Shown piece after piece: positions 32,384-41,364 of a stretch of 64,000 bases of DNA. How positions within the stretch are numbered: the stretch's first letter is position 1; the number at the start of each line of letters is the position of its first letter. Origin of the DNA: Sulfitobacter sp. JL08 (GTDB taxonomy: Bacteria; Pseudomonadota; Alphaproteobacteria; Rhodobacterales; Rhodobacteraceae); assembly GCF_003352045.1 (NCBI RefSeq), contig NZ_CP025815.1, positions 3,038,001-3,102,000 on the forward strand, read 5' to 3'. The notes below the pieces were generated by a model, which was not told the origin of the DNA, ran no database searches, and saw nothing but the letters and a program-made list of their open reading frames with translations. The translations under genes and the position numbers were made by a program.

Positions 32384-32899
32384 ATGATCATCCGCGAAAC
32401 AACCCCCGGCGATATGGCGCAGATCATGGCGCTTTACCCGCAGGCCTTCCCGGAGGAAGACCTGACACAGCTTGTGACCCGTCTGCTGGCCTGCGATGCA
32501 CAGCTTCTGTCGCTTGCCGGTTTTCAGGGCGATACCCTGATGGCGCATCTCCTGTTCTCGTTCGGCGATACCCAACCGGGCTTGCAAAGGGGCGCGCTTT
32601 TGGGGCCACTGGCGGTTGCGCCGCCACAACAGAAACAGGGGCGGGGCAGCCAACTTGTGCGTGCCGGGCTGGATCAGCTTGCCGCCATCGGCATTGCACA
32701 GGTTTTTGTCTTGGGCGATCCGGCCTATTACCGGCGTTTCGAGTTTATGCCGGAACGCGATGTGATGCCGCCCTGTCCGGTTCCCGATGCATGGGCGGAC
32801 GCATGGCAATCGCTAGTGCTGGCGCAACAGGCCCCGTTACAGGCAGGAACGCTTTCACTGCCCGCACCTTGGATGGATCCGGCACTCTGGGGTCCGTAA
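32384..32899 (+). CDS. GNAT-family N-acetyltransferase
   Basis: A 171-residue GNAT acyltransferase of the YhbS-like branch. The CoA-binding core reads L-G-P-L-A-V-A-P-P-Q-Q-K-Q-G-R-G-S-Q-L-V, and the later V-L-G-D-P-A-Y-Y-R-R-F-E-F is typical of this branch. The acceptor is unknown. It follows the dioxygenase gene on the same strand. A conserved intergenic repeat begins 18 bp after its stop. Confidence 0.85.
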   Translation: MIIRETTPGDMAQIMALYPQAFPEEDLTQLVTRLLACDAQLLSLAGFQGDTLMAHLLFSFGDTQPGLQRGALLGPLAVAPPQQKQGRGSQLVRAGLDQLAAIGIAQVFVLGDPAYYRRFEFMPERDVMPPCPVPDAWADAWQSLVLAQQAPLQAGTLSLPAPWMDPALWGP

Positions 32900-32916
32900 T
32901 ACGCGCCCCCTTGCCG

Positions 32917-32943
32917 TTCTTTTTTGCCAACAATACGGAAAAT
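32917..32943. repeat. Dispersed 3'-end repeat, copy 1
   Basis: This reads TTCTTTTTTGCCAACAATAC followed by GGAAAAT. It lies just after a plus-strand gene and faces a convergent gene, like the similar blocks at 42476-42506 and 50077-50106. The other copies end in a small CGGG-loop-CCCG hairpin, which is degenerate here. Confidence 0.55.
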
Positions 32944-32984
32944 CCAACACTGGCGCCCAAAACCGGCCATCCCGTTTGAACGCA

Positions 32985-35228
32985 TTACCCCTGTGCGCGC
33001 AGATATTCCATGATCGCCGGACGCACCGACATGTCACCGCGATGGCGCGCGTCCGCGATCACCTGGCGTACCTCGTCCAGATTGACACGGCGCAACAGGC
33101 TTTTGACCGGCCCGATCGAGGCCGGGCGCATCGACAGGGTGCGCAACCCGATGGCGGCCAGACACATCGCTTCGATCGGGCGGCCTGCATCTTCACCACA
33201 AAACGACAGCGGCGTGTTCGAGATAGCGCAGCGCTCCACGATCTTTTCGATCAGGCTCAGGAAACTGACGTTCAGCGTATCATAGCGCCGCCGTACCCGT
33301 TCGTTTTCACGATCCGCGGCAAAGAAAAACTGTTTCAAATCGTTGCCGCCGATCGACAGGAATTCGACCTCATCAAAAAACTTCTGCGGCGCGAACGCCA
33401 GTGACGGGGTTTCCAGCATCGCCCCGATTTCAATGGTTTCCGGCAGCACATGGCCCAGCCGTTTTTCGCGCGCAATGGTCTTGTCCACCTCTGCCCGCGC
33501 GGCGCGGTATTCTTCGAACTGCGCCACAAACGGGAACATGACGGTCAGCGGGCGCCCGTTGGCCGCGCGCAACAGCGCCTGCAACTGCATCCGCATGATC
33601 CCCGGCTTGTCCAGCCCCACACGGATCGCACGCCAGCCCAGCGCGGGGTTGGGTTCGTCCGTCGGTTTCATATAGGGCAGGACCTTGTCCGATCCGATAT
33701 CCAGCGTGCGAAACACCACCCGTTTGCCGTGCGCGGCATCCAGAACCCGCGCATAAAGCGCGGCCAGTTCGGTTCTGGTGGGCATCTTGTTGCGCACCAG
33801 AAACTGCAATTCCGTCCGGAACAGGCCCACACCTTCGGCGCCCGACCCGTCCAGCGATGGCAAGTCCGCCATCAGGCCGGCATTCATATGCATCCCGATC
33901 ACGGCACCGCATCTGGTTTCCGCAGGCTTGTCGCGGATCGATGCATAGCGTTCCAGCGCATCCGCCTGCATCGCGATCTTGTCGCGAAACGCGGTGACAA
34001 CGCTGTCATCGGGGCGCAGATGCACAACACCCTGATCCCCGTCGACCATGACATGATCGCCGTTCAGCGCTTCGCTGATGATCCGGCCCGCCCGCACCAC
34101 CAACGGGATGGCCAGCGCCCGTGCGACAATCGCCGCGTGGCTGCCCACGGATCCCTCTTCCAGTACGATCCCGCGCAGCGACCGGCCGTAATCCAGCAAC
34201 TCTGCCGGACCGATATTGCGGGCGATCAGGATCGGATCAGCCGGCATTTCCGCGCCGGTTTCGCTGCCCTGCCCTGTCAGGATGCGCAGCAACCGGTTGC
34301 TCAGATCATCCAGATCGCTCAGCCGTTCGCGCAGATAGCTATCCTGCGCCTGTCCGATGCGGCTGCGCGCCAGCGATTGTTCCTTTTCCACCGCCGCCTC
34401 GGCCGAAAGACCGCGGGCAATGTCCTCTTCCATCCGGCGCATCCAGCCTTTGGAATTGGCGAACATCCGGTAGGCTTCCAGCACCTGGCGTTGTTCCTTG
34501 TCCCCGATCGCCGCCATATCCAGCATCTTGTCCACGCCGACGCGCAATTCCTCGACAGCGTTTTGCAGGCGTTTCAATTCGACGGCGGGATCATCTGCAA
34601 TCGGATTTGCGACGACAACACGCGGTTCATGCAGCCAGACATGGCCCTCTGCCGCACCTTCCTGCCCGGTGGTGCCACGGATCAGCACCGGTTGCTGGTG
34701 ACGTGCGGACAATGCAGCACCTTCACCAACAAACGCGCCCAGTTCCGTCATTTCGGCCAGAACCATCGCAACCACTTCCAGCGCATAGACCTCATCGGCG
34801 GAAAATTCCCGGGCTTCGCGCGATTGCACCACCAGCACGCCCAGCGCCTCGCCCAATCGTTGCACGGGGATGCCCAGAAAGGATGAAAACACCTCTTCTC
34901 CGGTTTCCGGCATGTAGCGAAAGCCTTTGGCACCGGGTGCATTCGGGGTGTTGATGATCTGGCGGCTTTTTGCGACGCGCCCCACCAGACCTTCGCCCAG
35001 TTTCATGCGGGTTTGGTGAACTGATTCCGGTTTCAGCCCTTCGGTGGCACACAATTCCAGCGTCACGTCATCGCGAAACAGATAGATTGAACACACTTCG
35101 GACCGCATGGAATCCGCGATCAGATGCGTGATCTTGTTCAGACGAGCCTGCCCGGCTTCATCGCTGGCCATCGCATCGCGCAAACGCCCCAGCAACCGGC
35201 GGCTTTCTGATTCTGTGCGTTCCGGCAT
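32985..35228 (-). CDS. ptsP: Phosphoenolpyruvate-protein phosphotransferase PtsP (EI-Ntr)
   Basis: A 747-residue enzyme I of the nitrogen PTS. An N-terminal GAF domain (about residues 20-160) is followed by the enzyme I N-terminal domain, the phosphohistidine domain (E-G-S-V-G-S-H-A-A-I-V-A-R-A-L, active His) and the PEP-binding barrel (G-V-G-L-F-R-T-E, later F-C-G-E-D-A-G-R-P). It transfers phosphate from PEP to NPr and so to EIIA-Ntr, linking nitrogen or carbon state to potassium and other regulation. I chose ATG 35228; an upstream TTG adds four residues. Length and domain order are normal. Confidence 0.93.
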   Translation of the reverse strand: MPERTESESRRLLGRLRDAMASDEAGQARLNKITHLIADSMRSEVCSIYLFRDDVTLELCATEGLKPESVHQTRMKLGEGLVGRVAKSRQIINTPNAPGAKGFRYMPETGEEVFSSFLGIPVQRLGEALGVLVVQSREAREFSADEVYALEVVAMVLAEMTELGAFVGEGAALSARHQQPVLIRGTTGQEGAAEGHVWLHEPRVVVANPIADDPAVELKRLQNAVEELRVGVDKMLDMAAIGDKEQRQVLEAYRMFANSKGWMRRMEEDIARGLSAEAAVEKEQSLARSRIGQAQDSYLRERLSDLDDLSNRLLRILTGQGSETGAEMPADPILIARNIGPAELLDYGRSLRGIVLEEGSVGSHAAIVARALAIPLVVRAGRIISEALNGDHVMVDGDQGVVHLRPDDSVVTAFRDKIAMQADALERYASIRDKPAETRCGAVIGMHMNAGLMADLPSLDGSGAEGVGLFRTELQFLVRNKMPTRTELAALYARVLDAAHGKRVVFRTLDIGSDKVLPYMKPTDEPNPALGWRAIRVGLDKPGIMRMQLQALLRAANGRPLTVMFPFVAQFEEYRAARAEVDKTIAREKRLGHVLPETIEIGAMLETPSLAFAPQKFFDEVEFLSIGGNDLKQFFFAADRENERVRRRYDTLNVSFLSLIEKIVERCAISNTPLSFCGEDAGRPIEAMCLAAIGLRTLSMRPASIGPVKSLLRRVNLDEVRQVIADARHRGDMSVRPAIMEYLRAQG

Positions 35229-35484
35229 TACATCATCCAAACCTAGACGTCAGGCACCGTTTGGCTGGCACCCAGCGCCACTCTATAGAACAGCGCGTGT
35301 GAAAGCGAAACGCCATTTCTGCCTGCATGGCCATTTCCGTTGCCCGCCCCGCGCAAACCTGCCGAAAAATTACGCATGTAACCGATGTTCCCTGATCGCT
35401 TGTACCGATGATGAGAATTGATCTGTCCTTTCAAAGCAATATAGAATTCTTCCATCGTGGCGCATCAATCAAGGGCCAGTTCCC

Positions 35485-36153
35485 ATGAACCAACCGCAAT
35501 ACATCTTCGAAGCCAGTTCAAAACCATCATTGCCATGGCACGAGGTTCCGCTGGTGCGCGCGACCGATGCAACGGTCAAAGGATACGGATGTCTGGTGGA
35601 TGATCCGGCGGCATTCGATATCGAAATCACCCGCTGGCCCCAGCAGGGCTGGCGCCCCATCGACGAAGGCACCGGCGACGAAGGCGGCTTTGTCGAGGGC
35701 ACATTCAAGTGCGACTGGAAAGGTGATGTTCTCTATGGCGAGAACGAAGCCGTCTCAGGGCATTATGTTCTGGGGTGGTCTGCCGATCCGCAACAGGCTC
35801 AGAGCGATCGCCAGACTGCACCCCGTGATCAGGTTCTGCTGTGGCACATGAATTACCACCCCGACGGGGGACAGCTGTTTTTTCCCTTGGACAACAAGCC
35901 CTTTGTCGTGCCCGTCGCGCTTCCCGGTGACAACCTGACCCCGGACAAGGTGATCGCATTCTGGTGTGACGGCGCGCAGGGTCTTTATATCCACGCGGGC
36001 ATCTGGCACGAAGGCGTGTTTCCAACGCAGGATCAGCAGCGTTTTCTGGATCGTCAGGGTGCCGTACACGCGCGTGTCAGCGCTGATATCGGAACCGAAT
36101 TCGGCGTTTACCTGTGTTGCCCGCTTGTGGCGGACAAGCTCAGAACGCTTTAG
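35485..36153 (+). CDS. Ureidoglycolate lyase family protein
   Basis: A 222-residue protein of the ureidoglycolate lyase (AllA-like) cupin family. The diagnostic region is A-Q-G-L-Y-I-H-A-G-I-W-H-E-G-V-F-P, with F-V-V-P-V-A-L-P-G and W-H-M-N-Y-H-P-D-G-G earlier. The enzyme converts ureidoglycolate to glyoxylate and urea at the end of purine/allantoin catabolism. No other allantoin genes are adjacent. It overlaps the end of convergent lysC by four bases. Confidence 0.8.
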   Translation: MNQPQYIFEASSKPSLPWHEVPLVRATDATVKGYGCLVDDPAAFDIEITRWPQQGWRPIDEGTGDEGGFVEGTFKCDWKGDVLYGENEAVSGHYVLGWSADPQQAQSDRQTAPRDQVLLWHMNYHPDGGQLFFPLDNKPFVVPVALPGDNLTPDKVIAFWCDGAQGLYIHAGIWHEGVFPTQDQQRFLDRQGAVHARVSADIGTEFGVYLCCPLVADKLRTL

Positions 36154-37388
36154 CCGGCTTTTTCCAGCTCGAACGCGTCGTGCAGCGCCTGCACTGCCAG
36201 TTCCATGTATTTGCGGTCGATCAGCACCGAAATCTTGATCTCGGACGTGGTGATCACCTTGATGTTGATCCGTTCGTCGCTCAGAACCTTGAACATCTTG
36301 GCCGCCACACCGGTGTGGCTGCGCATCCCGATACCGACAACCGAAACCTTGGCCACATCCGTGTCCGCGATCAGATCGTGGAAATTCAGCACGCCGGACT
36401 CCTTGATATCGGCCATGGCCTTTTGCGCACGTGCCACCTGATCGGTCGGGCACGAAAACGTCATGTCGGTGCGCCCTTCTTCGGAAATGTTCTGCACGAT
36501 CATGTCCACGTTCACGCCCGCATCGCTGAGCGCGGTAAAAATCAGCGCGGCAATCCCGGGGCGGTCGGCCACCGACACCAGCGTCATCTTCGCCTCGTCG
36601 CGCGAATAGGCCACACCGGCCACTACATTGCTTTCCATGATCTCATCCTCATCACACACCAGCGTTCCCGCCGTGTCAGATTGTTCCTCGAAACTGCTCA
36701 GCACCCGCAGCTTGACCTTGTAACGCATCGCCAGTTCAACAGACCGGGTCTGCAACACTTTCGCCCCCAGCGATGCCAGTTCCAGCATTTCCTCGAACGC
36801 GATCTTGTCCAGCTTGCGCGCCTTGGACGTGATGCGCGGATCGGTCGTGTAAACCCCGTCCACGTCCGTATAGATATCACAGCGTTCCGCCTGAAACGCG
36901 GCGGCAAAGGCCACGGCTGTCGTATCGCTGCCGCCCCGCCCCAATGTGGTAATGCGCCCTTCGGGGCTGACGCCCTGAAATCCGGCCACAACCGCCACGC
37001 GCATGCCCTGGGCAAACCGCGCGCGGATGTTTTCGGGGGGAATATCCTCGATCCGGGCGCTGGAATGGGCCGATGTGGTTTTCACCGGCACCTGCCAGCC
37101 CTGCCAGCTGCGCGCCGGAACATCCATTTCCTGCAGGGTCAGCGCCATCAGTCCGGCGGTGACGTTTTCACCCGAAGACACGACCGCATCATATTCGCGC
37201 GCGTCAAACAGGGGCGATGTCTCTTGCACCCAGCCGACCAGTTCGTTGGTTTTGCCCGACATGGCCGACACGATCACGATCACATCATAGCCTTTGGCCA
37301 CTTCCACGCCCACGCGCTTGGCCGCCCGCCTGATCCGGTCCAGCGTGGCAACCGATGTGCCACCGAATTTCATCACAAGAACCGGCAT
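36150..37388 (-). CDS. lysC: Aspartate kinase
   Basis: A 412-residue aspartokinase for the first step of lysine, threonine and methionine biosynthesis. The N-terminal kinase domain begins V-L-V-M-K-F-G-G-T-S-V and contains G-R-G-G-S-D-T-T-A-V-A; two C-terminal ACT domains provide feedback control (for example S-V-V-G-I-G-M-R-S-H-T-G-V-A). The start at 37388 matches the family; a longer frame upstream is not needed. Threonine synthase is encoded at 54.3 kb. Confidence 0.95.
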   Translation of the reverse strand: MPVLVMKFGGTSVATLDRIRRAAKRVGVEVAKGYDVIVIVSAMSGKTNELVGWVQETSPLFDAREYDAVVSSGENVTAGLMALTLQEMDVPARSWQGWQVPVKTTSAHSSARIEDIPPENIRARFAQGMRVAVVAGFQGVSPEGRITTLGRGGSDTTAVAFAAAFQAERCDIYTDVDGVYTTDPRITSKARKLDKIAFEEMLELASLGAKVLQTRSVELAMRYKVKLRVLSSFEEQSDTAGTLVCDEDEIMESNVVAGVAYSRDEAKMTLVSVADRPGIAALIFTALSDAGVNVDMIVQNISEEGRTDMTFSCPTDQVARAQKAMADIKESGVLNFHDLIADTDVAKVSVVGIGMRSHTGVAAKMFKVLSDERINIKVITTSEIKISVLIDRKYMELAVQALHDAFELEKAG

Positions 37389-37499
37389 TGATCTTCCTTC
37401 ACACGCCTTGAACGGGGCGGGTTTACGCGGCGGCGCGTCCAAGGGCAAGTGGCACAGCGCGCCGGATGTGCAGGTGCGACATCAGATCAACAATAGGGG

Positions 37500-37517
37500 T
37501 TTGACGCATATGTCAAA
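37500..37517. promoter_or_regulatory. Inverted repeat upstream of lysC
   Basis: TTTGAC-GCATAT-GTCAAA is an 18-bp dyad with perfect 6-bp arms, about 110 bp upstream of the lysC start and downstream of the OsmC gene (both minus strand). It could be an operator; no matching regulator is encoded nearby. Confidence 0.35.
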
Positions 37518-37585
37518 GGTCAGCCATGCCCCCTTGACCGGCCCGCACCGCAGCGCAATCGGATTGGTTGGAACGCAGCAGCCCG

Positions 37586-37990
37586 CTATGGGGCAGACAC
37601 CACTGAAACGGGTATGCCGTTGGTAAGGGAATTGCTGACCATGCAGCTTTTCTTTGCCTGCTCGACAATGGGCGCCGGATCAGACCCGTCAAGAACAGAG
37701 CATTTGACCGTCATAAGGGCAGAAGTGGCCAACAGCGGTGTGCCCTCCAGTACTAGCGACACCTGAACCGAAATCTCGGACAGCTCTGCACCTAGCTCTT
37801 GCGCGACGTATCGTAAATCATTGCAAAAACAACCGCCTATAGCCAGCGCCAGAAGCTGTGCACCGTTAAACCCAAGGCCAAGGCCACCGGCTTTTCCCTC
37901 CGGTCTATCGGCAATGATCGTGTGACATCCCGCCCAGCCGACTGCCGCGCCGGTGCCGGGCAGATTTCGCAATTGTACATCGACTTGCAT
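37586..37990 (-). CDS. OsmC-family protein
   Basis: A 134-residue OsmC/Ohr-like protein. The two conserved cysteines are in G-G-C-F-C-N-D-L and K-K-S-C-M-V-S-N-S, the arrangement used for thiol-dependent peroxide reduction. The N-terminal beta half is also family-like. It may detoxify organic hydroperoxides. It reads in the same direction as lysC but is separated by about 200 bp, so it is probably a separate unit. Confidence 0.8.
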   Translation of the reverse strand: MQVDVQLRNLPGTGAAVGWAGCHTIIADRPEGKAGGLGLGFNGAQLLALAIGGCFCNDLRYVAQELGAELSEISVQVSLVLEGTPLLATSALMTVKCSVLDGSDPAPIVEQAKKSCMVSNSLTNGIPVSVVSAP

Positions 37991-38104
37991 GGGGCATCTC
38001 TCAACCGAAGATGCTGAAACTGTCCTGCAATCGGATCGGCCGTGTCAAGCCGGATGATCCAGTTCAACCCGCCGCTTGGCGAACTTGGCGTCCGCTCAAA
38101 GCGC

Positions 38105-38749
38105 TTAAAACGCGTGCGCCTGCCCATCCCAGGTTTCAAAACAGCCCGTGGTGGCTAGTGACAAATCCGCAAACCGCTGCACCAGACCACCGGCTGCCTG
38201 ATCAACCGTGATCGAAGCGGAAGGCCCGCCCATATCCGTCTGCACCCAACCGGGATGGTAAATGCCAACGGCAATGCCCGCCGGTTTCAGATCAACCGCA
38301 AGGTTCCGCCCAAGGTTCAGCGCCGCCGCCTTGGACGCGCGATAGATGTAACTGCCCCCCGGCGCATGGGTATCCGATGCCATCTGCGATGAAATAATCG
38401 CGATCTTGGGCCTATCCGACAGGCGCAGGGACGGTAGCAGTCTCTGAATGCTCAGAAATACGCCCGTGACGTTGGCGGCAAAGGTCTGTGCCCACATATC
38501 GGCCCCATACCCGTCCGCAAGGGATTGCCCCTTGTCCAGATATACGCCCGCATTGCATACCAGCAGATCAATTGCCCGCCCGTCCATCGCCCGCGCCAAT
38601 GCCGCGTGACTGTTCGGGTCGGTCACATCCAGCATCGCATCGCCCGATCCGTCGCGCGCCGTACCGGTCACATCCGCCCCGTTCGCGCGATAGGTTGCCG
38701 CCAGCGCGGCGCCGATGCCGCGATTTGCCCCCGTAATCAAAACATGCAT
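38105..38749 (-). CDS. Short-chain dehydrogenase/reductase
   Basis: A 214-residue SDR. The cofactor motif T-G-A-N-R-G-I-G is at residues 6-13, the structural N-A-G-V is near residue 66, and the active-site Y-R-A-S-K-A-A is near residue 140. It is shorter than classical SDRs but has the whole catalytic core, as in C-factor-like SDRs. The substrate is unknown. It starts three bases downstream of the DUF1178 gene end and is probably cotranscribed with it. Confidence 0.88.
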   Translation of the reverse strand: MHVLITGANRGIGAALAATYRANGADVTGTARDGSGDAMLDVTDPNSHAALARAMDGRAIDLLVCNAGVYLDKGQSLADGYGADMWAQTFAANVTGVFLSIQRLLPSLRLSDRPKIAIISSQMASDTHAPGGSYIYRASKAAALNLGRNLAVDLKPAGIAVGIYHPGWVQTDMGGPSASITVDQAAGGLVQRFADLSLATTGCFETWDGQAHAF

Positions 38750-38752
38750 GGA

Positions 38753-39184
38753 TCAGTTCACCTTCCGGTTTGGGCTAAAGGGCAGCGGTGCTACCGGCAC
38801 GCCTTCATCCATCAGCTTTTTCGCATCTTCAAGACGCGCCTCGCCATAGATTGCGCGTTCCGGCGCCGTTCCCTCGTGAATCGCGCGCGCCTCTTCGACA
38901 AACCTGTTGCCCACATAATCCGCGTTCTTTTCGATGGTTTTGCGCAATTCCGCCAGTGCCTGTTGCGCGGGCGACGCCGGTTCAGACAAGGCGCGCTCGG
39001 GCTTTTGCACGTTTGCCACGGCAGAATTCACTCTGGGTGACATCACCGCCTTGGACACAGTGCCATCGCCACAGACCGCGCATTCGATCAGGCCCGCGCG
39101 GTGCAGTTTTTCAAACGCATCCGCCGACTGGAACCAACTGTCAAAGCTGTGGCCGTCCTTACATTTCAAAGCATACTGGATCAT
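38753..39184 (-). CDS. DUF1178-family protein
   Basis: A 143-residue protein matching the DUF1178 family of alphaproteobacteria. The N-terminus I-Q-Y-A-L-K-C-K-D-G-H-S-F-D-S-W-F and the next C-A-V-C-G-D pair look like a small zinc-binding head. A variable linker and the conserved Y-V-G-N-R-F-V-E-E-A-R-A-I-H follow. The function is not established. It lies between the NUDIX and SDR genes on the same strand. Confidence 0.85.
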   Translation of the reverse strand: MIQYALKCKDGHSFDSWFQSADAFEKLHRAGLIECAVCGDGTVSKAVMSPRVNSAVANVQKPERALSEPASPAQQALAELRKTIEKNADYVGNRFVEEARAIHEGTAPERAIYGEARLEDAKKLMDEGVPVAPLPFSPNRKVN

Positions 39185-39254
39185 GCGTGATACTCTTGGT
39201 CTGACACGCCATACTTAAGCCTGCACAGGCCAAGCGCAAGCATCCTGATCCGGA

Positions 39255-39728
39255 TCAGCGCAACATCTTGGGGTCAAAATCACGCACAATGCGCGCCAGT
39301 TCCGGTTCTTGCAGCATTTGCGCCGCCTTTTTCTGGCTGAACCACTTGCGCCGGCGCTCTCCAGCCTCGGGATAGTCTGATTGCAGCGATTTCACCGCAA
39401 CAGGATACACCATCGCCACGCAGGGCAACCCGGCTTTCGGCGCGATCACTTTGGTATAGGAATAAAGCCCAAGGCAGCGATCATATGCCTTGCCGACAAC
39501 GCCCGCCTCTTCCCACGCTTCCTGCATCGCACTTTGCGCAGGGGTTTGCCCGTCCATCGGCCAGCCCTTGGGCACAATCCAGCGCCCCGTGCCGCGCGAT
39601 GTGATCAACAGAACCTCGATCTTACCACTTTTCACACGGTAGCACAGTGCTGCAAACTGGGTGCGCACATCGCTCTTGTTATCGGCCCGAACTGAAATGG
39701 GCAATTGTTTGACAAAAGGGGCAGTCAT
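39255..39728 (-). CDS. NUDIX hydrolase, diphosphoinositol-polyphosphate-phosphohydrolase-like
   Basis: A 157-residue NUDIX protein. The box reads G-Q-T-P-A-Q-S-A-M-Q-E-A-W-E-E-A-G-V. The arginine of the classical R-E-U-x-E-E core is a glutamine, as in several bacterial relatives, while the metal-binding glutamates remain. It should hydrolyse a nucleoside diphosphate linked to another moiety; the substrate is unknown. ATG 39728 was chosen; ten further residues upstream are possible. Confidence 0.85.
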   Translation of the reverse strand: MTAPFVKQLPISVRADNKSDVRTQFAALCYRVKSGKIEVLLITSRGTGRWIVPKGWPMDGQTPAQSAMQEAWEEAGVVGKAYDRCLGLYSYTKVIAPKAGLPCVAMVYPVAVKSLQSDYPEAGERRRKWFSQKKAAQMLQEPELARIVRDFDPKMLR

Positions 39729-39916
39729 TGGCCCATACCTGTTTTTTTTAATAGTCATACATGAATAATGGCACAGAATGAAGTGTCTTTTGCTTTATTA
39801 ATCCCTCTATTGCGTCCTTGCCAACTCGGTTTTATCGTTGCGCGCGGGGATTTTACACCGAATTTCGCCCGCCAGAGCAGACTTTGCCACCCGACCGGAA
39901 GGATAAACGAGGCCAG

Positions 39917-40666
39917 ATGACCTTAAGGCTCAACATCCGGGTGCTGGTCTGTGCTGTGGTCATGCTGTGCGCGCCTGTCGCACAGGCCGACACGCCGGTG
40001 ACCGTCTTTGCCGCCGCTAGCCTCAAGACCGCTCTGGATGATATAGCAGAGGATTGGCAGGGCAATGTGACGCTGTCTTATGCCGGCAGCGGCGCGATAG
40101 CCCGCCAGGTGGCCCAGTCCGCTCCCGCCGATCTGGTCATTCTGGCCAATCCGCAGTGGATGGTCTGGTTGCAGGATCAGGGCATCGTCAACCCGGACGA
40201 AACCCGCATGATACTGGGCAACACGCTGGTTGTGATCGCCCCCGCAGGCCACGATCCAATCGCAGCCGACCAGCCCGGTGTTCTGCTGAAGACGCTTAAC
40301 GGCGGGCGGCTGGCCACCGGCCAGACCGACAGTGTTCCCGCCGGCATCTATGCCCGCGCATGGCTTGAAACCGCCGGGCTTTGGCCCGAACTGTCCGCAC
40401 ATCTGGCCGAAGCCGAAAACGTGCGCGCCGCGCTGGCCTATGTCGCGCGCCAAGAGGCCCCTTTGGGCATTGTCTACGCCAGTGATGCCATTGCCGAACC
40501 CGCCGTATCGGTGGTTTACAATGTGCCGTCCGATCAGCATCCGCACATTCGCTACGCCGCCGCACCACTGACAACGGAGGGCGCGGCTTTTCTGGATTTT
40601 CTCGACACGGCCACAGCCAGATCGGTGTTTGCCGCCAATGGCTTTGTGCCGCTGGATCCGTCCTGA
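39917..40666 (+). CDS. modA: Molybdate ABC transporter substrate-binding protein
   Basis: A 249-residue periplasmic molybdate-binding protein. A signal peptide covers about residues 1-24, followed by V-T-V-F-A-A-A-S-L-K-T-A-L, the A-A-S-L oxyanion-binding turn, and S-Y-A-G-S-G-A-I-A-R-Q. It delivers molybdate to the ModB/ModC importer encoded next. Start 39917 has GAGG just upstream and the signal at residue 1. The molybdenum hydroxylase at 25-28.6 kb is an obvious consumer of the imported metal. Confidence 0.92.
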   Translation: MTLRLNIRVLVCAVVMLCAPVAQADTPVTVFAAASLKTALDDIAEDWQGNVTLSYAGSGAIARQVAQSAPADLVILANPQWMVWLQDQGIVNPDETRMILGNTLVVIAPAGHDPIAADQPGVLLKTLNGGRLATGQTDSVPAGIYARAWLETAGLWPELSAHLAEAENVRAALAYVARQEAPLGIVYASDAIAEPAVSVVYNVPSDQHPHIRYAAAPLTTEGAAFLDFLDTATARSVFAANGFVPLDPS

Positions 40667-41364
40667 TGGCCCTGAGCGAAGCTGAATGGACGGCCCTTGC
40701 CCTGTCTTTGCAAGTATCGCTGACAGCGACGCTGGTGGCGCTGCCGCTGGCCTTGTGGGTGGCGTGGGTGCTGGCGCGCAAATCGTTCTGGGGCAAATCG
40801 GTGCTGAACGCGGCGGTGCACCTGCCGCTGGTTTTGCCCCCTGTCGTCATCGGCTACCTGCTGCTGATCGGCTTCGGGCGCAACGGGCCGGTCGGGGCCC
40901 TGCTGTATGACTGGTTCGGCATCAGCTTTGCCTTTCGCTGGACCGGCGCGGCGCTGGCGGCGGGCATCATGGGCTTTCCGCTGATGGTGCGCGCCATTCG
41001 CCTTGCGATCGAAGCGGTCGATCCCCGTCTTGAACAGGCCGCCGCAACGCTTGGAACACCGGGCCATGCCATCTTTGCCCGCGTCACCCTGCCCCTGATC
41101 CTGCCCGGTGTTCTGGCGGGCGCGGTCATGGGCTTTGCCAAGGCCATGGGCGAATTCGGTGCCACGATCACCTTTGTCGCCAATATTCCCGGCCAGACCC
41201 AGACCCTGCCCTCGGCGATCTACGCGTTCCTGCAGGTGCCCGGCGGGGAAGGCGCGGCCGCGCGACTGGTAGCACTTGCGCTTATCGTTGCGCTGGGAGC
41301 TGTTGTGGTGTCGGAATGGCTGGCGCGCCGTGTCGCGCGCCGGATTGCGGGGCAGGATGCTTGA
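40666..41364 (+). CDS. modB: Molybdate ABC transporter permease
   Basis: A 232-residue inner-membrane permease with five to six helices and the ABC-loop E-Q-A-A-A-T-L-G-T-P-G-H-A-I-F, followed by A-K-A-M-G-E-F-G-A-T-I-T-F-V-A-N, which is characteristic of ModB. It shares one base with the modA stop and overlaps modC by eight bases, so the three are one translationally linked unit. Confidence 0.94.
   Translation: MALSEAEWTALALSLQVSLTATLVALPLALWVAWVLARKSFWGKSVLNAAVHLPLVLPPVVIGYLLLIGFGRNGPVGALLYDWFGISFAFRWTGAALAAGIMGFPLMVRAIRLAIEAVDPRLEQAAATLGTPGHAIFARVTLPLILPGVLAGAVMGFAKAMGEFGATITFVANIPGQTQTLPSAIYAFLQVPGGEGAAARLVALALIVALGAVVVSEWLARRVARRIAGQDA

Noticed and set aside
33450-34886. 478-codon plus-strand frame opposite ptsP
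   Set aside because: Antisense reading of a high-GC gene; ptsP motifs on the minus strand are unambiguous.
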